A stretch of DNA of 64,000 nt from JAJCZZ01 sp964569085. Its GTDB lineage: Bacteria; Gemmatimonadota; Gemmatimonadetes; Longimicrobiales; Gaopeijiaceae. Location of the stretch: contig CAZMTA010000006.1 in NCBI GenBank assembly GCA_964569085.1, forward strand, positions 62,001-126,000, in the 5' to 3' direction. Of this stretch, positions 16,687 to 24,993 are shown piece after piece. Both the position numbers and the translations under genes were made by a program. The notes under the pieces are model-generated. The model was not told the DNA's origin, did not search any database, and saw nothing but the letters and a program-made list of their open reading frames with translations. How positions within the stretch are numbered: position 1 is the first letter of the stretch; every line of letters begins with the position of its first letter.

Positions 16687-17424
16687 TCAGACCACCCGCA
16701 CGGGAGCGCCGGTCCCCAGGCGCAGGATCGCGGCGGCCGAAGCCTCCCGTGCCGCCACCTCCACCGTGCCGTCGGAGCCCACCAGGGCCAGGAGGGTCCC
16801 CACCTCCACCGCCCCGTAGGTCCGGGCCACCGGCACCGTCCGCCCACCCACGCGGACGGCCTCCGCCCCCTCCAGCTCCGCCCCGTCGATGTCGGTCACC
16901 AGGTTGCCGAAGCGATCCACGGTCCGGACGGTCCCCTGCCCGGCGGGGCGCTCGGGCGCGGTGAGACGGACCGGGTCCTCCACCGGCGGGCCCAGGGACT
17001 CCAGGGCGCACCCGCTGGCCAGCTCCGCCGCGGCGGGCGCGAAGACGTCCCGACCGTGGAAGGAGGGCGACGCGTCGTCGGGGACGGGGAGCCGGACCGC
17101 GCGCCACTCCCGTCCGGACTCGAGGAGGGGCGTGAACACTCCGTTGTCGGGGCCCACGGCGAAGATCCCGTCCACCTCCACGGCCATGGCGGCGCGGGCC
17201 GTGCCGACGCCGGGGTCCACCACCACCAGGTGGACGGTCCCGGCCGGGAAGCGGTCCCAGAAGCGACCGAGCGTCCAGGCCGCGTGGGCGACGTCGCCCC
17301 GGGGCAGGTCGTGGCCGGCGTCCTCCAGCGCGACGCCCGGGGCCCGGGTGGCCAGGACGCCCTTCATGGCCGCCACGTACCCGTCGGCGGTCCCGAAGTC
17401 CGTGAGGAGCGTCACCCGGCGCAC
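16687..17424 (-). CDS. SAM hydrolase (S-adenosyl-L-methionine hydrolase, DUF62 family)
   Basis: Family of SAM hydroxide adenosyltransferases, which split SAM with water to adenosine and methionine; related to fluorinases and chlorinases. Motifs visible in order: TDFGTADGYVAAMKG (nucleoside-binding Asp), VDPGVGTARAA, the FHGRDVFAP loop and RFGNLVTDI. 245 aa. Absence of biosynthetic halogenase context argues for the hydrolase. It follows the Mrp ATPase gene by ten bases on the same strand, so it is the last gene of that short operon. Confidence 0.9.
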   Translation of the reverse strand: MRRVTLLTDFGTADGYVAAMKGVLATRAPGVALEDAGHDLPRGDVAHAAWTLGRFWDRFPAGTVHLVVVDPGVGTARAAMAVEVDGIFAVGPDNGVFTPLLESGREWRAVRLPVPDDASPSFHGRDVFAPAAAELASGCALESLGPPVEDPVRLTAPERPAGQGTVRTVDRFGNLVTDIDGAELEGAEAVRVGGRTVPVARTYGAVEVGTLLALVGSDGTVEVAAREASAAAILRLGTGAPVRVV

Positions 17425-17434
17425 GGGCCCCCCG

Positions 17435-18583
17435 CTACCGGCTGAGGGCCGGGGCCTTCAGGCGGGACTCGATCTCCCCGGCGACGGCGGCCAGGGCCTG
17501 GCCCGCCGCCGAGTCCGGGGCGCCCACCACGGTGGGACGGCCCTCGTCCCCGGCCTGGCGCACCGCCGGGTCCAGCGGCACGCGACCCAGGAAGTCCAGC
17601 TCCATCTCGCCGGCCAGACGCTCGCCGCCGCCGGACCCGAAGACCTCCACGATCTCGTCGCAGTGGGGGCACGCCATCCCGCTCATGTTCTCCACGATCC
17701 CCAGGACCCGGGTGTTGACCCGCTCGAACATCTTCACGCCCCGGCGGACGTCGCCGGTGGCCACGTCCTGGGGGGTGGTGACCATGACCGCGCCGTCCAC
17801 GTCGATGGTCTGGACCAGGGAGAGCTGCGCGTCGCCGGTGCCCGGGGGCATGTCCACCACCATGACGTCCAGCTCGCCCCACGCCACCTGCTCCAGGAAC
17901 TGCTTGAGGATCCCCGAGATCAGGGGGCCCCGCATGATGGCCGGCTGGTCCTGGTCCAGGAGGAAGCCCAGGCTCATGAGGCGCACGCCGTGGGCCTCCA
18001 GCGGCTCGATCATCTCCCGTCCCTTCTCGCCGCTGACCTTGGGCCGGCGGCTCTCGCCGAACATGAGGGGGATGTTCGGCCCGTAGATGTCGGCGTCCAG
18101 GAGGCCCACGGTGAGCCCCTTGGCCGCCAGGGCCGCCGCCAGGTTCGAGGCGACCATGGACTTCCCGACGCCGCCCTTCCCCGAGCTCACGGCCACCACG
18201 TGCTTCACGTCGGCCAGGAGGCCGGGCTTCGGGGTGGGCGCGGGCACCGAGCCCGGCGCCGGCCCGCGGCCGCCCGCGGGCGGCTGCCCCTGCGCTCCGG
18301 CGGATCCACCGGCCGGGCCCGCGGCACCGCCGCTCATCTGGGGGAGCTGCACGTTCACCTTCACGGCGCTCACGCCCTCCACCTCCTCGGTGGCGGCGCG
18401 GACCTCCTTGACCAGGGAGCCGGGGTCGTCGGGGCGGAGCATGAAGGAGAAGCGGACCTCGCCGCTGTCGTCCACCTCCATGTCCTGCACGTGCCCCGTG
18501 GACACGATGTCCTTCCCGGATCCCGGGTGCGGGATGCGGGAGAGGGTGGCCATCACGGAGCGGCGAAGGTCGTCAGCGTTCAT
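17435..18583 (-). CDS. Mrp/ApbC/NBP35-family P-loop iron-sulfur carrier ATPase
   Basis: Cytosolic Fe-S cluster carrier. The N-terminal ~90 residues form an MIP18/DUF59 domain, followed by a Gly/Pro-rich linker, then the ATPase with deviant Walker A SSGKGGVGKS, LLDADIYGPNIP, the switch VVDMPPGTGD and the cluster-binding pair CPHC within GIVENMSGMACPHC. 382 aa is normal for the DUF59-Mrp fusion. The upstream neighbour is a NifU C-terminal-domain protein, so the two probably act together in Fe-S assembly. Confidence 0.95.
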   Translation of the reverse strand: MNADDLRRSVMATLSRIPHPGSGKDIVSTGHVQDMEVDDSGEVRFSFMLRPDDPGSLVKEVRAATEEVEGVSAVKVNVQLPQMSGGAAGPAGGSAGAQGQPPAGGRGPAPGSVPAPTPKPGLLADVKHVVAVSSGKGGVGKSMVASNLAAALAAKGLTVGLLDADIYGPNIPLMFGESRRPKVSGEKGREMIEPLEAHGVRLMSLGFLLDQDQPAIMRGPLISGILKQFLEQVAWGELDVMVVDMPPGTGDAQLSLVQTIDVDGAVMVTTPQDVATGDVRRGVKMFERVNTRVLGIVENMSGMACPHCDEIVEVFGSGGGERLAGEMELDFLGRVPLDPAVRQAGDEGRPTVVGAPDSAAGQALAAVAGEIESRLKAPALSR

Positions 18584-18652
18584 GGGAACGTGGGTTGGCG
18601 ACGTCCGGGGGGACGGCGCGGATGGTTGGAGAGGGCCCCGGGCGGGACGCCG

Positions 18653-18889
18653 TCAGGAGGCCGTGACTTCCAGGACGCCGGGCACCGAGCTCTTGAGACG
18701 CCGCTCGATGCCTTCCTTGAGCGTCATCATGGAGATCGGGCAGGATTCGCAGGCGCCCAGGAGGCGGACCTCGACCACGCCGTCGTCGGGACGGAAGTCG
18801 AGAAGCTCGACGTCCCCCCCGTCCGCCTGGATGGCGGGACGGATGGACTCGAGGACTTCCAGGATCTTCTCCCGCTGGGTCTCGTCCAC
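18653..18889 (-). CDS. NifU C-terminal (Nfu-type) Fe-S scaffold/carrier protein
   Basis: 78-aa single-domain protein. The Nfu core is plain: IRPAIQADGGDVELLDF, VRLLGACESCPISMMTLK with the CxxC cluster-binding pair, and ERRLKSSVPGV. I set the start at the GTG at 18889 because GAGAGGAG precedes it and it begins the conserved domain; a TTG at 18916 in the same frame has no ribosome-binding site. Upstream on the minus strand is a good TTGACC-N17-TAGCTT promoter. Next gene downstream is the Mrp-type ATPase, 69 bases away. Confidence 0.9.
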   Translation of the reverse strand: MDETQREKILEVLESIRPAIQADGGDVELLDFRPDDGVVEVRLLGACESCPISMMTLKEGIERRLKSSVPGVLEVTAS

Positions 18890-18936
18890 CGGCTCCTCTC
18901 GGATCAGGTCGCGCAAGGGTGCGCGAAACGCGAAAA

Positions 18937-18965
18937 AAGCTACCCGAGCGCCCGGGGGGGGTCAA
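18937..18965 (-). promoter_or_regulatory. Housekeeping-type promoter for the Nfu-Mrp-SAM hydrolase operon
   Basis: Minus strand TTGACC (18965-18960), exactly 17 bases, TAGCTT (18942-18937) followed by a T run. Predicted start near 18930, giving a leader of about 40 bases to the GTG at 18889. Confidence 0.65.
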
Positions 18966-19142
18966 CCGGATCGCCCGCGTAACACCGTGCCTCGTCGGCC
19001 CCTCCCCGCATTGCGCGAAGGGCCGCAAAGGCCGATTTTCTCGTGGATACACCCATGGCGCGGCTCCGTTCGATTCCCCTGGGGGGGCGGACGTGCGGAC
19101 GCCGGCCCCCTCGCCATCGCTCCGGAGCCGGAGAGGCCTGCC
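18966..19142. other. Intergenic region before the tyrosine-kinase gene
   Basis: Non-coding region of about 180 bases between the Nfu promoter and the autokinase gene. It has a small AT-rich patch near 19033-19040 (GATTTTCT) and a short GGCC-AAA-GGCC type hairpin near 19020-19032, but I see no convincing promoter for the rightward gene. A GGAGAGG ribosome site ends at 19136. Confidence 0.35.
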
Positions 19143-21536
19143 GTGACCGCCGACCCCACGCCGAGGTACGATCCGGAGATGTCCGATCCGGAGCCGTTGT
19201 TCGGCACCCCCCACCTGTCCGACTACTGGCAGGTCATCTCCCGTCGGCTCTGGCTGGTCCTGCTGATCTTCGCGGTGACCACCGCCTCCTCCATCTGGGC
19301 GGTCTCGCGCCAGCGGGTCTTCTACCAGAGCTCGATGTCCCTCCAGATCAACGATCCGCTGGAGCGGCAGCGCCCCCTGGTGCCAGGCGTCCGGGTCTCG
19401 GGGATGGACATCTTCGTGGACCCCATCGAGTCCGAGATCCAGGTCCTGCGCTCGGGCACCATCGCGTCCACGGTGGTGGACAGCCTCGGGATGCGGCTCC
19501 GTCCCGCCTCCGGCGACCTGGTCCGATCCCAGCTCGCCCAGGACGTGCGGGTGAGCGACGCCGCGCCCAACGGCCGCTACGTCCTCACGTACGAGGACGG
19601 CGTCGCGGCCCTCCGGGACGGCGACGGGACCACCCTGGCCACGGCGGTCCCCGGCGGCCGGCTCGACGCGGGCTTCGTGAGCTTCACGCCCCAGCCCCCG
19701 CCCCACGAGTCCCGGGTGTACGAGCTCCAGATCGTGCCCGTCGGACAGGTCCAGGGGGAGCTCTCCTTCTCGGCGGCGCCCCGGGAGAGCACCAACATCG
19801 TGGACGTCTCCCTCGTCCACCCCGACGCCGTTCTGGTGCCCCAGGCGCTGAACGCCGCCGGGCGCGCCCTGCGGGAGAAGGGGGCCGAGCGGGTGCGGGA
19901 GGCCGCCCGGGACGACATCCGCTTCATCAACGACCGCATCGCCTCGGCCCGGGACCAGCTCCAGGAGTCCATGGACGCGATCCGGGAGTTCAAGAAGACC
20001 CAGGCCTTCACCAACCTGTCCGCCCGGGAGCAGCGCCTGGTGCAGCGCTCCGAGACCCTCACCGGCCAGATCGACCGGTGGGAGAGCCAGCGCGCGCTCC
20101 TGGCCGGGCTCGTCCAGGCGCTGGAGAGCGGGGGCGCCGCGTCCGTGGACCTGGTGGCCGTCCTGGCCGAGCTGCCCGAGGACGGCAGCCCCCAGGTGCG
20201 CAGCGCCGTCGAGGAGCTCCAGTCCCTGCGCCAGGAGGAGCGCCGCCTCCTGGCCGAGGAGCGTCTGAGCGCCGGCCATCCCCAGGTGATGGCGGTGCGG
20301 GACCGCATCGCCGCGGCGGCGAGCCGGCTGGCCGACGCCGCCCGGGCGAGCCTCCGGGTCATCGAGGATCGCCTCGGCGAGCTGGCCGACCAGCGGGACG
20401 AGCTCCGGGCCGAGCAGCGGCGCTTTCCCGACCTGGAAGCCGAGATGGAGGCGCTGGAGGCCCAGCAGAGCCTGGACCAGGACAGCTACCAGTTCCTCCT
20501 GTCCCAGCTCTACCAGGCCCAGATCACCCAGGCCGCCGCCTCCCCGTACGTGGAGATCCTCGACCCGGCCGCCGGGGCGTGGCGCATCCAGTCCCGGGGA
20601 CGGATCAACGTCCTCCTGGGCGCGCTCCTCGGGCTGATCCTCGGCGTGGGCGCCGCCTTCTTCCTGGAGTACCTGGACCGGACGGTGCGGACCAGCTCGG
20701 ACGTCGAGTCGCTCCTGGGCGTTCCGGTGCTCGGGGTGATCCCGCGGCTCCGGGCCGTGTCCGAGGGGTCCGACGAGCGGGCGCGTCCCACCCGGGGCGT
20801 CCCCATGGTCGTCGCCATGGACCCGCTGGACCCGGCCGCGGAGGCGTACCGGAACCTGCGCATGAACCTCATGTTCATGAGCACGGAGGAGCGGCCCATC
20901 CGGACGGTCCTCTTCTCGAGCCCGGGCCCCGCCGAGGGGAAGTCCACCACCGGCGTGAACTTCGCCATCATGCTCGCCCGCCAGGGACAGCGGGTGCTGC
21001 TGGTGGACGGGGACCTGCGCCGTCCCACCCTCCACCGGGCCCTCGACGTCCTCCGGGAGCCGGGGCTGACCAACCTCCTGGTGGGCGACGCCCAGCTCCG
21101 GGAGGCCGTCCGGCCCAACGTCCTCCCCAACCTGGACTTCCTCCCCTCCGGCCCCTTCCCGCCCAACCCTTCGGAGCTGCTGAACTCCAAGGCCATGGCG
21201 CACCTGCTGGAGGAGGTGGAGGGTCGCTACGACCAGATCGTCATCGACTCCCCGCCGGTCCTGGCGGTCACCGACGCGGCCATCCTGGCCGTGCACGCGG
21301 ACGGGGTGGTCCTGGTCCTCCGCTCCGGAGAGACGGAGCAGCGCACCGCCGAGCGGTCCGTGGACCAGCTCCGGAGGCTGGGGGTGCGGGTGTTCGGCGC
21401 GGTCCTCAACGAGGTCTCCCCCTCCTCCGCCGGGGAGAGCGACTACCAGCGCTACTACTACAGCTATCTCCCCAGCGAGGGGGGGTCTTGGGAGCGGTTG
21501 CGTGAGGGTCTGAGCAAGGTGAGATTTTTCGGGTAG
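19143..21536 (+). CDS. Polysaccharide co-polymerase / bacterial tyrosine autokinase (Wzc type)
   Basis: Fused Wzz-like chain-length regulator and BY-kinase for exopolysaccharide or capsule export; inner membrane. TM1 lies at about residues 37-55 (WLVLLIFAVTTASSIW), a long periplasmic coiled-coil at about 240-460, and TM2 at about 487-510 (LLGALLGLILGVGAAFF). The cytoplasmic kinase has Walker A GPAEGKSTT near 595, Walker A' LLVDGDLRRP and Walker B VIDSPPVL near 700. The C-terminus has a tyrosine cluster (DYQRYYYSY), the usual autophosphorylation tail. The GTG at 19143 has GGAGAGG six bases before it; an ATG at 19179 lacks one. No glycosyltransferase or polysaccharide genes lie near. Confidence 0.93.
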   Translation: MTADPTPRYDPEMSDPEPLFGTPHLSDYWQVISRRLWLVLLIFAVTTASSIWAVSRQRVFYQSSMSLQINDPLERQRPLVPGVRVSGMDIFVDPIESEIQVLRSGTIASTVVDSLGMRLRPASGDLVRSQLAQDVRVSDAAPNGRYVLTYEDGVAALRDGDGTTLATAVPGGRLDAGFVSFTPQPPPHESRVYELQIVPVGQVQGELSFSAAPRESTNIVDVSLVHPDAVLVPQALNAAGRALREKGAERVREAARDDIRFINDRIASARDQLQESMDAIREFKKTQAFTNLSAREQRLVQRSETLTGQIDRWESQRALLAGLVQALESGGAASVDLVAVLAELPEDGSPQVRSAVEELQSLRQEERRLLAEERLSAGHPQVMAVRDRIAAAASRLADAARASLRVIEDRLGELADQRDELRAEQRRFPDLEAEMEALEAQQSLDQDSYQFLLSQLYQAQITQAAASPYVEILDPAAGAWRIQSRGRINVLLGALLGLILGVGAAFFLEYLDRTVRTSSDVESLLGVPVLGVIPRLRAVSEGSDERARPTRGVPMVVAMDPLDPAAEAYRNLRMNLMFMSTEERPIRTVLFSSPGPAEGKSTTGVNFAIMLARQGQRVLLVDGDLRRPTLHRALDVLREPGLTNLLVGDAQLREAVRPNVLPNLDFLPSGPFPPNPSELLNSKAMAHLLEEVEGRYDQIVIDSPPVLAVTDAAILAVHADGVVLVLRSGETEQRTAERSVDQLRRLGVRVFGAVLNEVSPSSAGESDYQRYYYSYLPSEGGSWERLREGLSKVRFFG

Positions 21537-21557
21537 TCGTCAGCGCGACTCGGAGCC

Positions 21558-21601
21558 GGAAGAGGGGCGGGCGAACGGTACGGTTCCCCCGCCCCTCTTC
21601 G
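21558..21601 (+). terminator. Intrinsic terminator hairpin after the autokinase gene
   Basis: 13-bp stem (21559-21571 with 21588-21600), continued inward by GAAC/GTTC (21573-21576, 21583-21586). It lies 22 bases after the kinase stop and before pruA. Confidence 0.75.
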
Positions 21602-21650
21602 CGTCTTCCGGGTCCCCATCCTTCCCGCCCCCACCCCGGCCGATTTCTCC

Positions 21651-23285
21651 ATGAGCGGATCCATCGACACGCCCGCCCCCCGGAACGAGCCCGTCCTCTC
21701 CTACGCCCCCGGCACCCCCGAGCGCGCCGACCTGAAGGCGCAGCTCGAGATCATGAGCGCGCGGGAGACCGAGATCCCGCTCCTGATCGGGGGCGAGGAG
21801 ATCGAGACCGGGGACCGGACCGAGGTGGTCATGCCCCACGCCCACGGCCACGTGCTGGCCCGGGCGCACCAGGCGGGGCCCGAGGAGATCGACCGGGCCA
21901 TCGAGGCGGCGCTGGAGGCCCGGGAGGCCTGGGCGTCCATGGCGTGGGTGGACCGGGCCTCCATCTTCCTGAAGGCGGCGGACCTCCTGGCCGGTCCGTG
22001 GCGGCAGATCCTCAACGCCTCGACCATGCTGGGCCAGAGCAAGACGGCCCACCAGGCCGAGATCGACGCGGCGGCGGAGATGGTGGACTTCCTCCGCTTC
22101 AACGTCCACTTCGCCGAGCAGATCTACGCCCAGCAGCCCCGCTCCGCCGACGGGATGTGGAACCGGTCCGAGTACCGCCCGCTGGAGGGCTTCGTGTACG
22201 CCATCACGCCCTTCAACTTCACCTCCATCGGCGGCAACCTCCCGGCGGCGCCGGCCCTCATGGGCAACACCGTGGTCTGGAAGCCGGCCAAGAGCGCGCT
22301 CCTCTCCAACTGGTGGATGGCCAAGCTCTTCGAGGAGGCAGGGCTCCCGGCCGGGGTGATCAACTTCGTCTCCGGCGACCCCCGGGCCATCACCGAGCGC
22401 GTCATGGGCCATCGGGACTTCGCCGGGGTCCACTTCACCGGCTCCACCGGCGTCTTCAACTCCTTCTGGAAGGAGATCGGCTCCCAGGTGGCCCAGGGCA
22501 CCTACCGCTCGTACCCGCGGATCGTGGGGGAGACCGGGGGCAAGGACTTCATCGTGGCCCACCCCTCGGCCGATCCCGCGGCGCTCACCACGGCCATCCT
22601 CCGGGGCGCCTTCGAGTTCCAGGGCCAGAAGTGCAGCGCCGCGTCCCGGGTCTACGTCCCCGAGAGCCTCTGGGAGGAGATCCGGGAGACCCTGGTCGAG
22701 GAGACCGAGGGCCTGGCCATGGGCGACCCGGCCGACTTCTCCAACTTCCTCGCCGCGGTCATCGACCAGGCCGCCTTCGACAAGATCTCGGGCTACATCG
22801 AGCGGGCCCGGGAGTCGGACGACGCCGAGATCGTCTGCGGGGGCGAGTGCGACGACTCCGAGGGGTGGTTCATCCGCCCCACCATCGTGCGGGCCCACAC
22901 CCCGGACTACGAGTCCATGACCGAGGAGATCTTCGGGCCCGTGGTCACGGTCTACGTGTACCCCGACGGCGAGTGGGAGGAGACGCTCGCGCTCGTGGAC
23001 CGTACGTCCCCCTACGCGCTCACCGGCGCCATCTTCGCCCGGGACCGGGCGGTGATCCGTCAGGGCATGGACGCCCTGCGCAACGCGGCCGGCAACTTCT
23101 ACGTGAACGACAAGCCCACCGGCGCGGTGGTGGGCCAGCAGCCCTTCGGCGGCGCCCGGGCCTCGGGCACCAACGACAAGGCGGGCTCGGCCATGAACCT
23201 GCTGCGCTGGGTCAGCGCGCGGACCATCAAGGAGACGTTCGTCCCGGCCCAGGACTACAGGTATCCGTTCATGGGTGGGAAGTAG
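21651..23285 (+). CDS. pruA: L-glutamate gamma-semialdehyde (1-pyrroline-5-carboxylate) dehydrogenase
   Basis: Oxidises glutamate semialdehyde to glutamate with NAD+, the second step of proline catabolism. Aldehyde dehydrogenase superfamily, nearest in form to the ~540-aa monofunctional P5CDH type (ALDH4): conserved ITPFNFTSIGGNLPAAPALMGN, HFTGSTGVFN, GETGGKDF and the catalytic cysteine C328 in FQGQKCSAASRVY, then EIFGPVVTVY and PFGGARASGTNDKAGS. Not fused to proline dehydrogenase, and no putA-type gene is present in this window. 544 aa. Its 3' side contains the first of two structured repeats. Confidence 0.95.
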   Translation: MSGSIDTPAPRNEPVLSYAPGTPERADLKAQLEIMSARETEIPLLIGGEEIETGDRTEVVMPHAHGHVLARAHQAGPEEIDRAIEAALEAREAWASMAWVDRASIFLKAADLLAGPWRQILNASTMLGQSKTAHQAEIDAAAEMVDFLRFNVHFAEQIYAQQPRSADGMWNRSEYRPLEGFVYAITPFNFTSIGGNLPAAPALMGNTVVWKPAKSALLSNWWMAKLFEEAGLPAGVINFVSGDPRAITERVMGHRDFAGVHFTGSTGVFNSFWKEIGSQVAQGTYRSYPRIVGETGGKDFIVAHPSADPAALTTAILRGAFEFQGQKCSAASRVYVPESLWEEIRETLVEETEGLAMGDPADFSNFLAAVIDQAAFDKISGYIERARESDDAEIVCGGECDDSEGWFIRPTIVRAHTPDYESMTEEIFGPVVTVYVYPDGEWEETLALVDRTSPYALTGAIFARDRAVIRQGMDALRNAAGNFYVNDKPTGAVVGQQPFGGARASGTNDKAGSAMNLLRWVSARTIKETFVPAQDYRYPFMGGK

Positions 23286-23302
23286 CGCCTTTTGGGTTCT
23301 TC

Positions 23303-23457
23303 GGGGGGCCGGGGAACGGCTCTCCTCGCGTGCGGACGCTCGGGCCGTTCCCGGGGCGGTACCATGCCGGGCGGATGGGGCCCTCGCTCTGGTGTCGGCG
23401 GCCGACCAACTCCACCGACACACGCCGCTGCGAGGAGAGCCGTCCCCCCGGCCCCCC
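23303..23457 (+). repeat. Structured intergenic repeat, copy 1 (sense to pruA)
   Basis: 155-bp element starting 17 bases after the pruA stop. Its ends are a long inverted repeat (23303-23329 with 23430-23457, one indel/mismatch). An inner hairpin pairs GTGTCGG (23392-23398) with CCGACAC (23415-23421) around a 16-nt loop. GGGCC near 23342 can pair with GGCCC near 23380. Copy 2 lies in reverse orientation at 23617-23768; the pairs differ between copies but pairing is kept. I see no protein-coding potential that survives the palindromic arrangement. Confidence 0.8.
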
Positions 23458-23479
23458 TCCACCATGAGGCCCCACCCCT

Positions 23480-23505
23480 GACCGGCCTGTAGGTAGGTGC
23501 CGGTC
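23480..23505. terminator. Small hairpin between the two structured repeats
   Basis: GACCGGC (23480-23486) pairs with GCCGGTC (23499-23505) around a 12-nt loop and is followed by a G-rich run on the plus strand, a C-rich run on the minus. No T tract, so termination is only a possibility. The remaining bases to 23616 are GC-rich and I see nothing else in them. Confidence 0.35.
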
Positions 23506-23616
23506 CTGGGGGGGCGGGTGGAACGTGAGGGTGCGGCAGAGGGACGGGCCGGGCGTTCATGGGCCGACCGGCGGCCCCACAGACCGCTGCGGGGCGGGCC
23601 CGCCCCGAACGGTGGA

Positions 23617-23768
23617 GGGCCCCGGGGGACGGGGTCCCTCGCAGCGGCATCCGCGACGGGATCCGGTCGGCCCGGCGCGGCAGAGCGAGGGCCCAACCCC
23701 CCAGGTGGAGTGCCCCCGCGACGAAGGCCCGAGCGTCCGCACGCGAGGGACCCCGTCCACCGGGGCCC
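23617..23768 (-). repeat. Structured intergenic repeat, copy 2 (sense to the PLP lyase)
   Basis: 152-bp element, reverse complement of copy 1 in layout. The terminal arms (23617-23642 and 23743-23768) match at 25 of 26 positions. The inner hairpin uses CCGCGAC (23651-23657) and GGCGCGG (23674-23680) with a 16-nt loop, the same loop size as copy 1. Loop and junction blocks such as GCGTGCGGACGCTCGGGCC, GGGCCCTCGCTCTG and GCCGCTGCGAG are identical in both copies, whereas the stems have changed. It begins 52 bases after the stop of the minus-strand PLP lyase gene and reads in the same direction. Confidence 0.8.
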
Positions 23769-23820
23769 GAAACCCACCCGCGGGGCTCGCCCCCGCGCCC
23801 CGCAGCGGCGGTGAGCCGAC

Positions 23821-24993
23821 CTAGCGGACCTTCTCCAGCGCCTGGGCCAGGTCCGCCTTCAGGTCCTCCAGGTCCTCGATCCCCACGCTCAGGCGCACGA
23901 AGCCCGGTGGGATCCCCTGGGCGGCCAGCGCGTCGGCGGACAGCCCCCGATGGGAGGTGTGGCGCGGCTGGGAGACCAGCGTCTCCACGCCCCCCAGGCT
24001 GGGCGCCACCAGCGCCAGCGCCAGGGCGTCGGTGAAGGCGTCCGCGGCCTCGCCTCCCCCCTCCAGGACGAGGCTCAGCATGCCGCCGAAGCCGTCCATG
24101 ATCTCGGCGGCAAGCCCGTGGTCTGGATGGCTCTCCAGCCCCGGGTGCACCACCTGCCGCACCCCGTCCCGGCCCTCGAGCCAGCGGGCCAGCCCCAGGG
24201 CGTTCTCGTTGTGCTTCCGCACCCGCACCTCGAGGGTCCGCAGGCCCCGGTCCAGGAGCCACGCGGCGTGGGGGTCCAGCGCCGGGCCGTAGAGCTGGGC
24301 CATGCGCACCACCTCGTCCACCACCCGGTCCGGGCCCGCCACGGCGCCGGCGATCAGGTCCGAGTGGCCGCCCATGTACTTGGTGGCGCTGTGGATGACC
24401 ACGTCCACGCCCAGCTCCACCGGCCGGAGGTTCACCGGGGTGGCGAAGGTGGCGTCGCAGACCAGCGTCATCCCGCGCTCCCGGCACAGCTCGGCCAGGG
24501 GTCGGGGATCCAGCACGCGCAGCGTGGGGTTGGCGGGGATCTCCACGAAGACCACTCGGGTCTCGGGCCGTACCGCGGCCCGCCAGGCCCGCCCGTCGTC
24601 GGGATCCACGAAGGTCGTCTCCACCCCCCGGCGGGGCAGCTCGTCCCGGAGGAGGGTCTGGGTGGCCCCGTAGAGCCGCCGCGAGGCCAGGACGTGATCC
24701 CCGGCCTTGGTGAGCGCCAGGAGCGTCATGGCCGTGGCCGCCATCCCGCTCCCCAGCGCCACGGCGGCCTCGGTGCCCTCCAGCGCCGCGAGCTTGCGGG
24801 CCAGCAGGCGCTGGTTGGGGTTGTTCCCGTACCGGGAGTAGCGCAGCTCGCCGTCGGAGGGGTCGCCCCAGAAGAAGGTGGCGCTCTGGACCACCGGGGG
24901 CACCACGGGATCGCCGGGGGCCCGCTCCGGCTCCCCGGCGTGGATGCCCAGGGTGGCGGGTCGGGGTCCCGAGGGTCGTCGCGGGTCGGTCAT
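23821..24993 (-). CDS. Cys/Met-metabolism PLP-dependent enzyme, second copy
   Basis: Cystathionine gamma-synthase/lyase family, 390 aa. Visible are RYSRYGNNPNQRLL, SGMAATAM, VEIPANPTLRV, CDATFATPVN and the PLP lysine in SATKYMGGHSDLI, with the terminal RLSVGIED. It differs from the 3163-4326 enzyme in the substrate loop (YSRYGNNPNQ against YDYGRTANPT), so the two are probably not redundant. The ATG at 24991-24993 overlaps the stop of the STAS/winged-helix gene by four bases, so it is translationally coupled to two signalling genes, an odd setting for a metabolic enzyme. Exact reaction not assignable. Confidence 0.9.
   Translation of the reverse strand: MTDPRRPSGPRPATLGIHAGEPERAPGDPVVPPVVQSATFFWGDPSDGELRYSRYGNNPNQRLLARKLAALEGTEAAVALGSGMAATAMTLLALTKAGDHVLASRRLYGATQTLLRDELPRRGVETTFVDPDDGRAWRAAVRPETRVVFVEIPANPTLRVLDPRPLAELCRERGMTLVCDATFATPVNLRPVELGVDVVIHSATKYMGGHSDLIAGAVAGPDRVVDEVVRMAQLYGPALDPHAAWLLDRGLRTLEVRVRKHNENALGLARWLEGRDGVRQVVHPGLESHPDHGLAAEIMDGFGGMLSLVLEGGGEAADAFTDALALALVAPSLGGVETLVSQPRHTSHRGLSADALAAQGIPPGFVRLSVGIEDLEDLKADLAQALEKVR

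Noticed and set aside
23275..23824. Several open frames of 60-160 codons on both strands inside the 23.3-23.8 kb region, with similar Arg/Pro/Gly-rich products
   Set aside because: They arise because two palindromic, inverted repeats give related translations on both strands. No ribosome site, no domain, and the conserved feature is base pairing, not codons.
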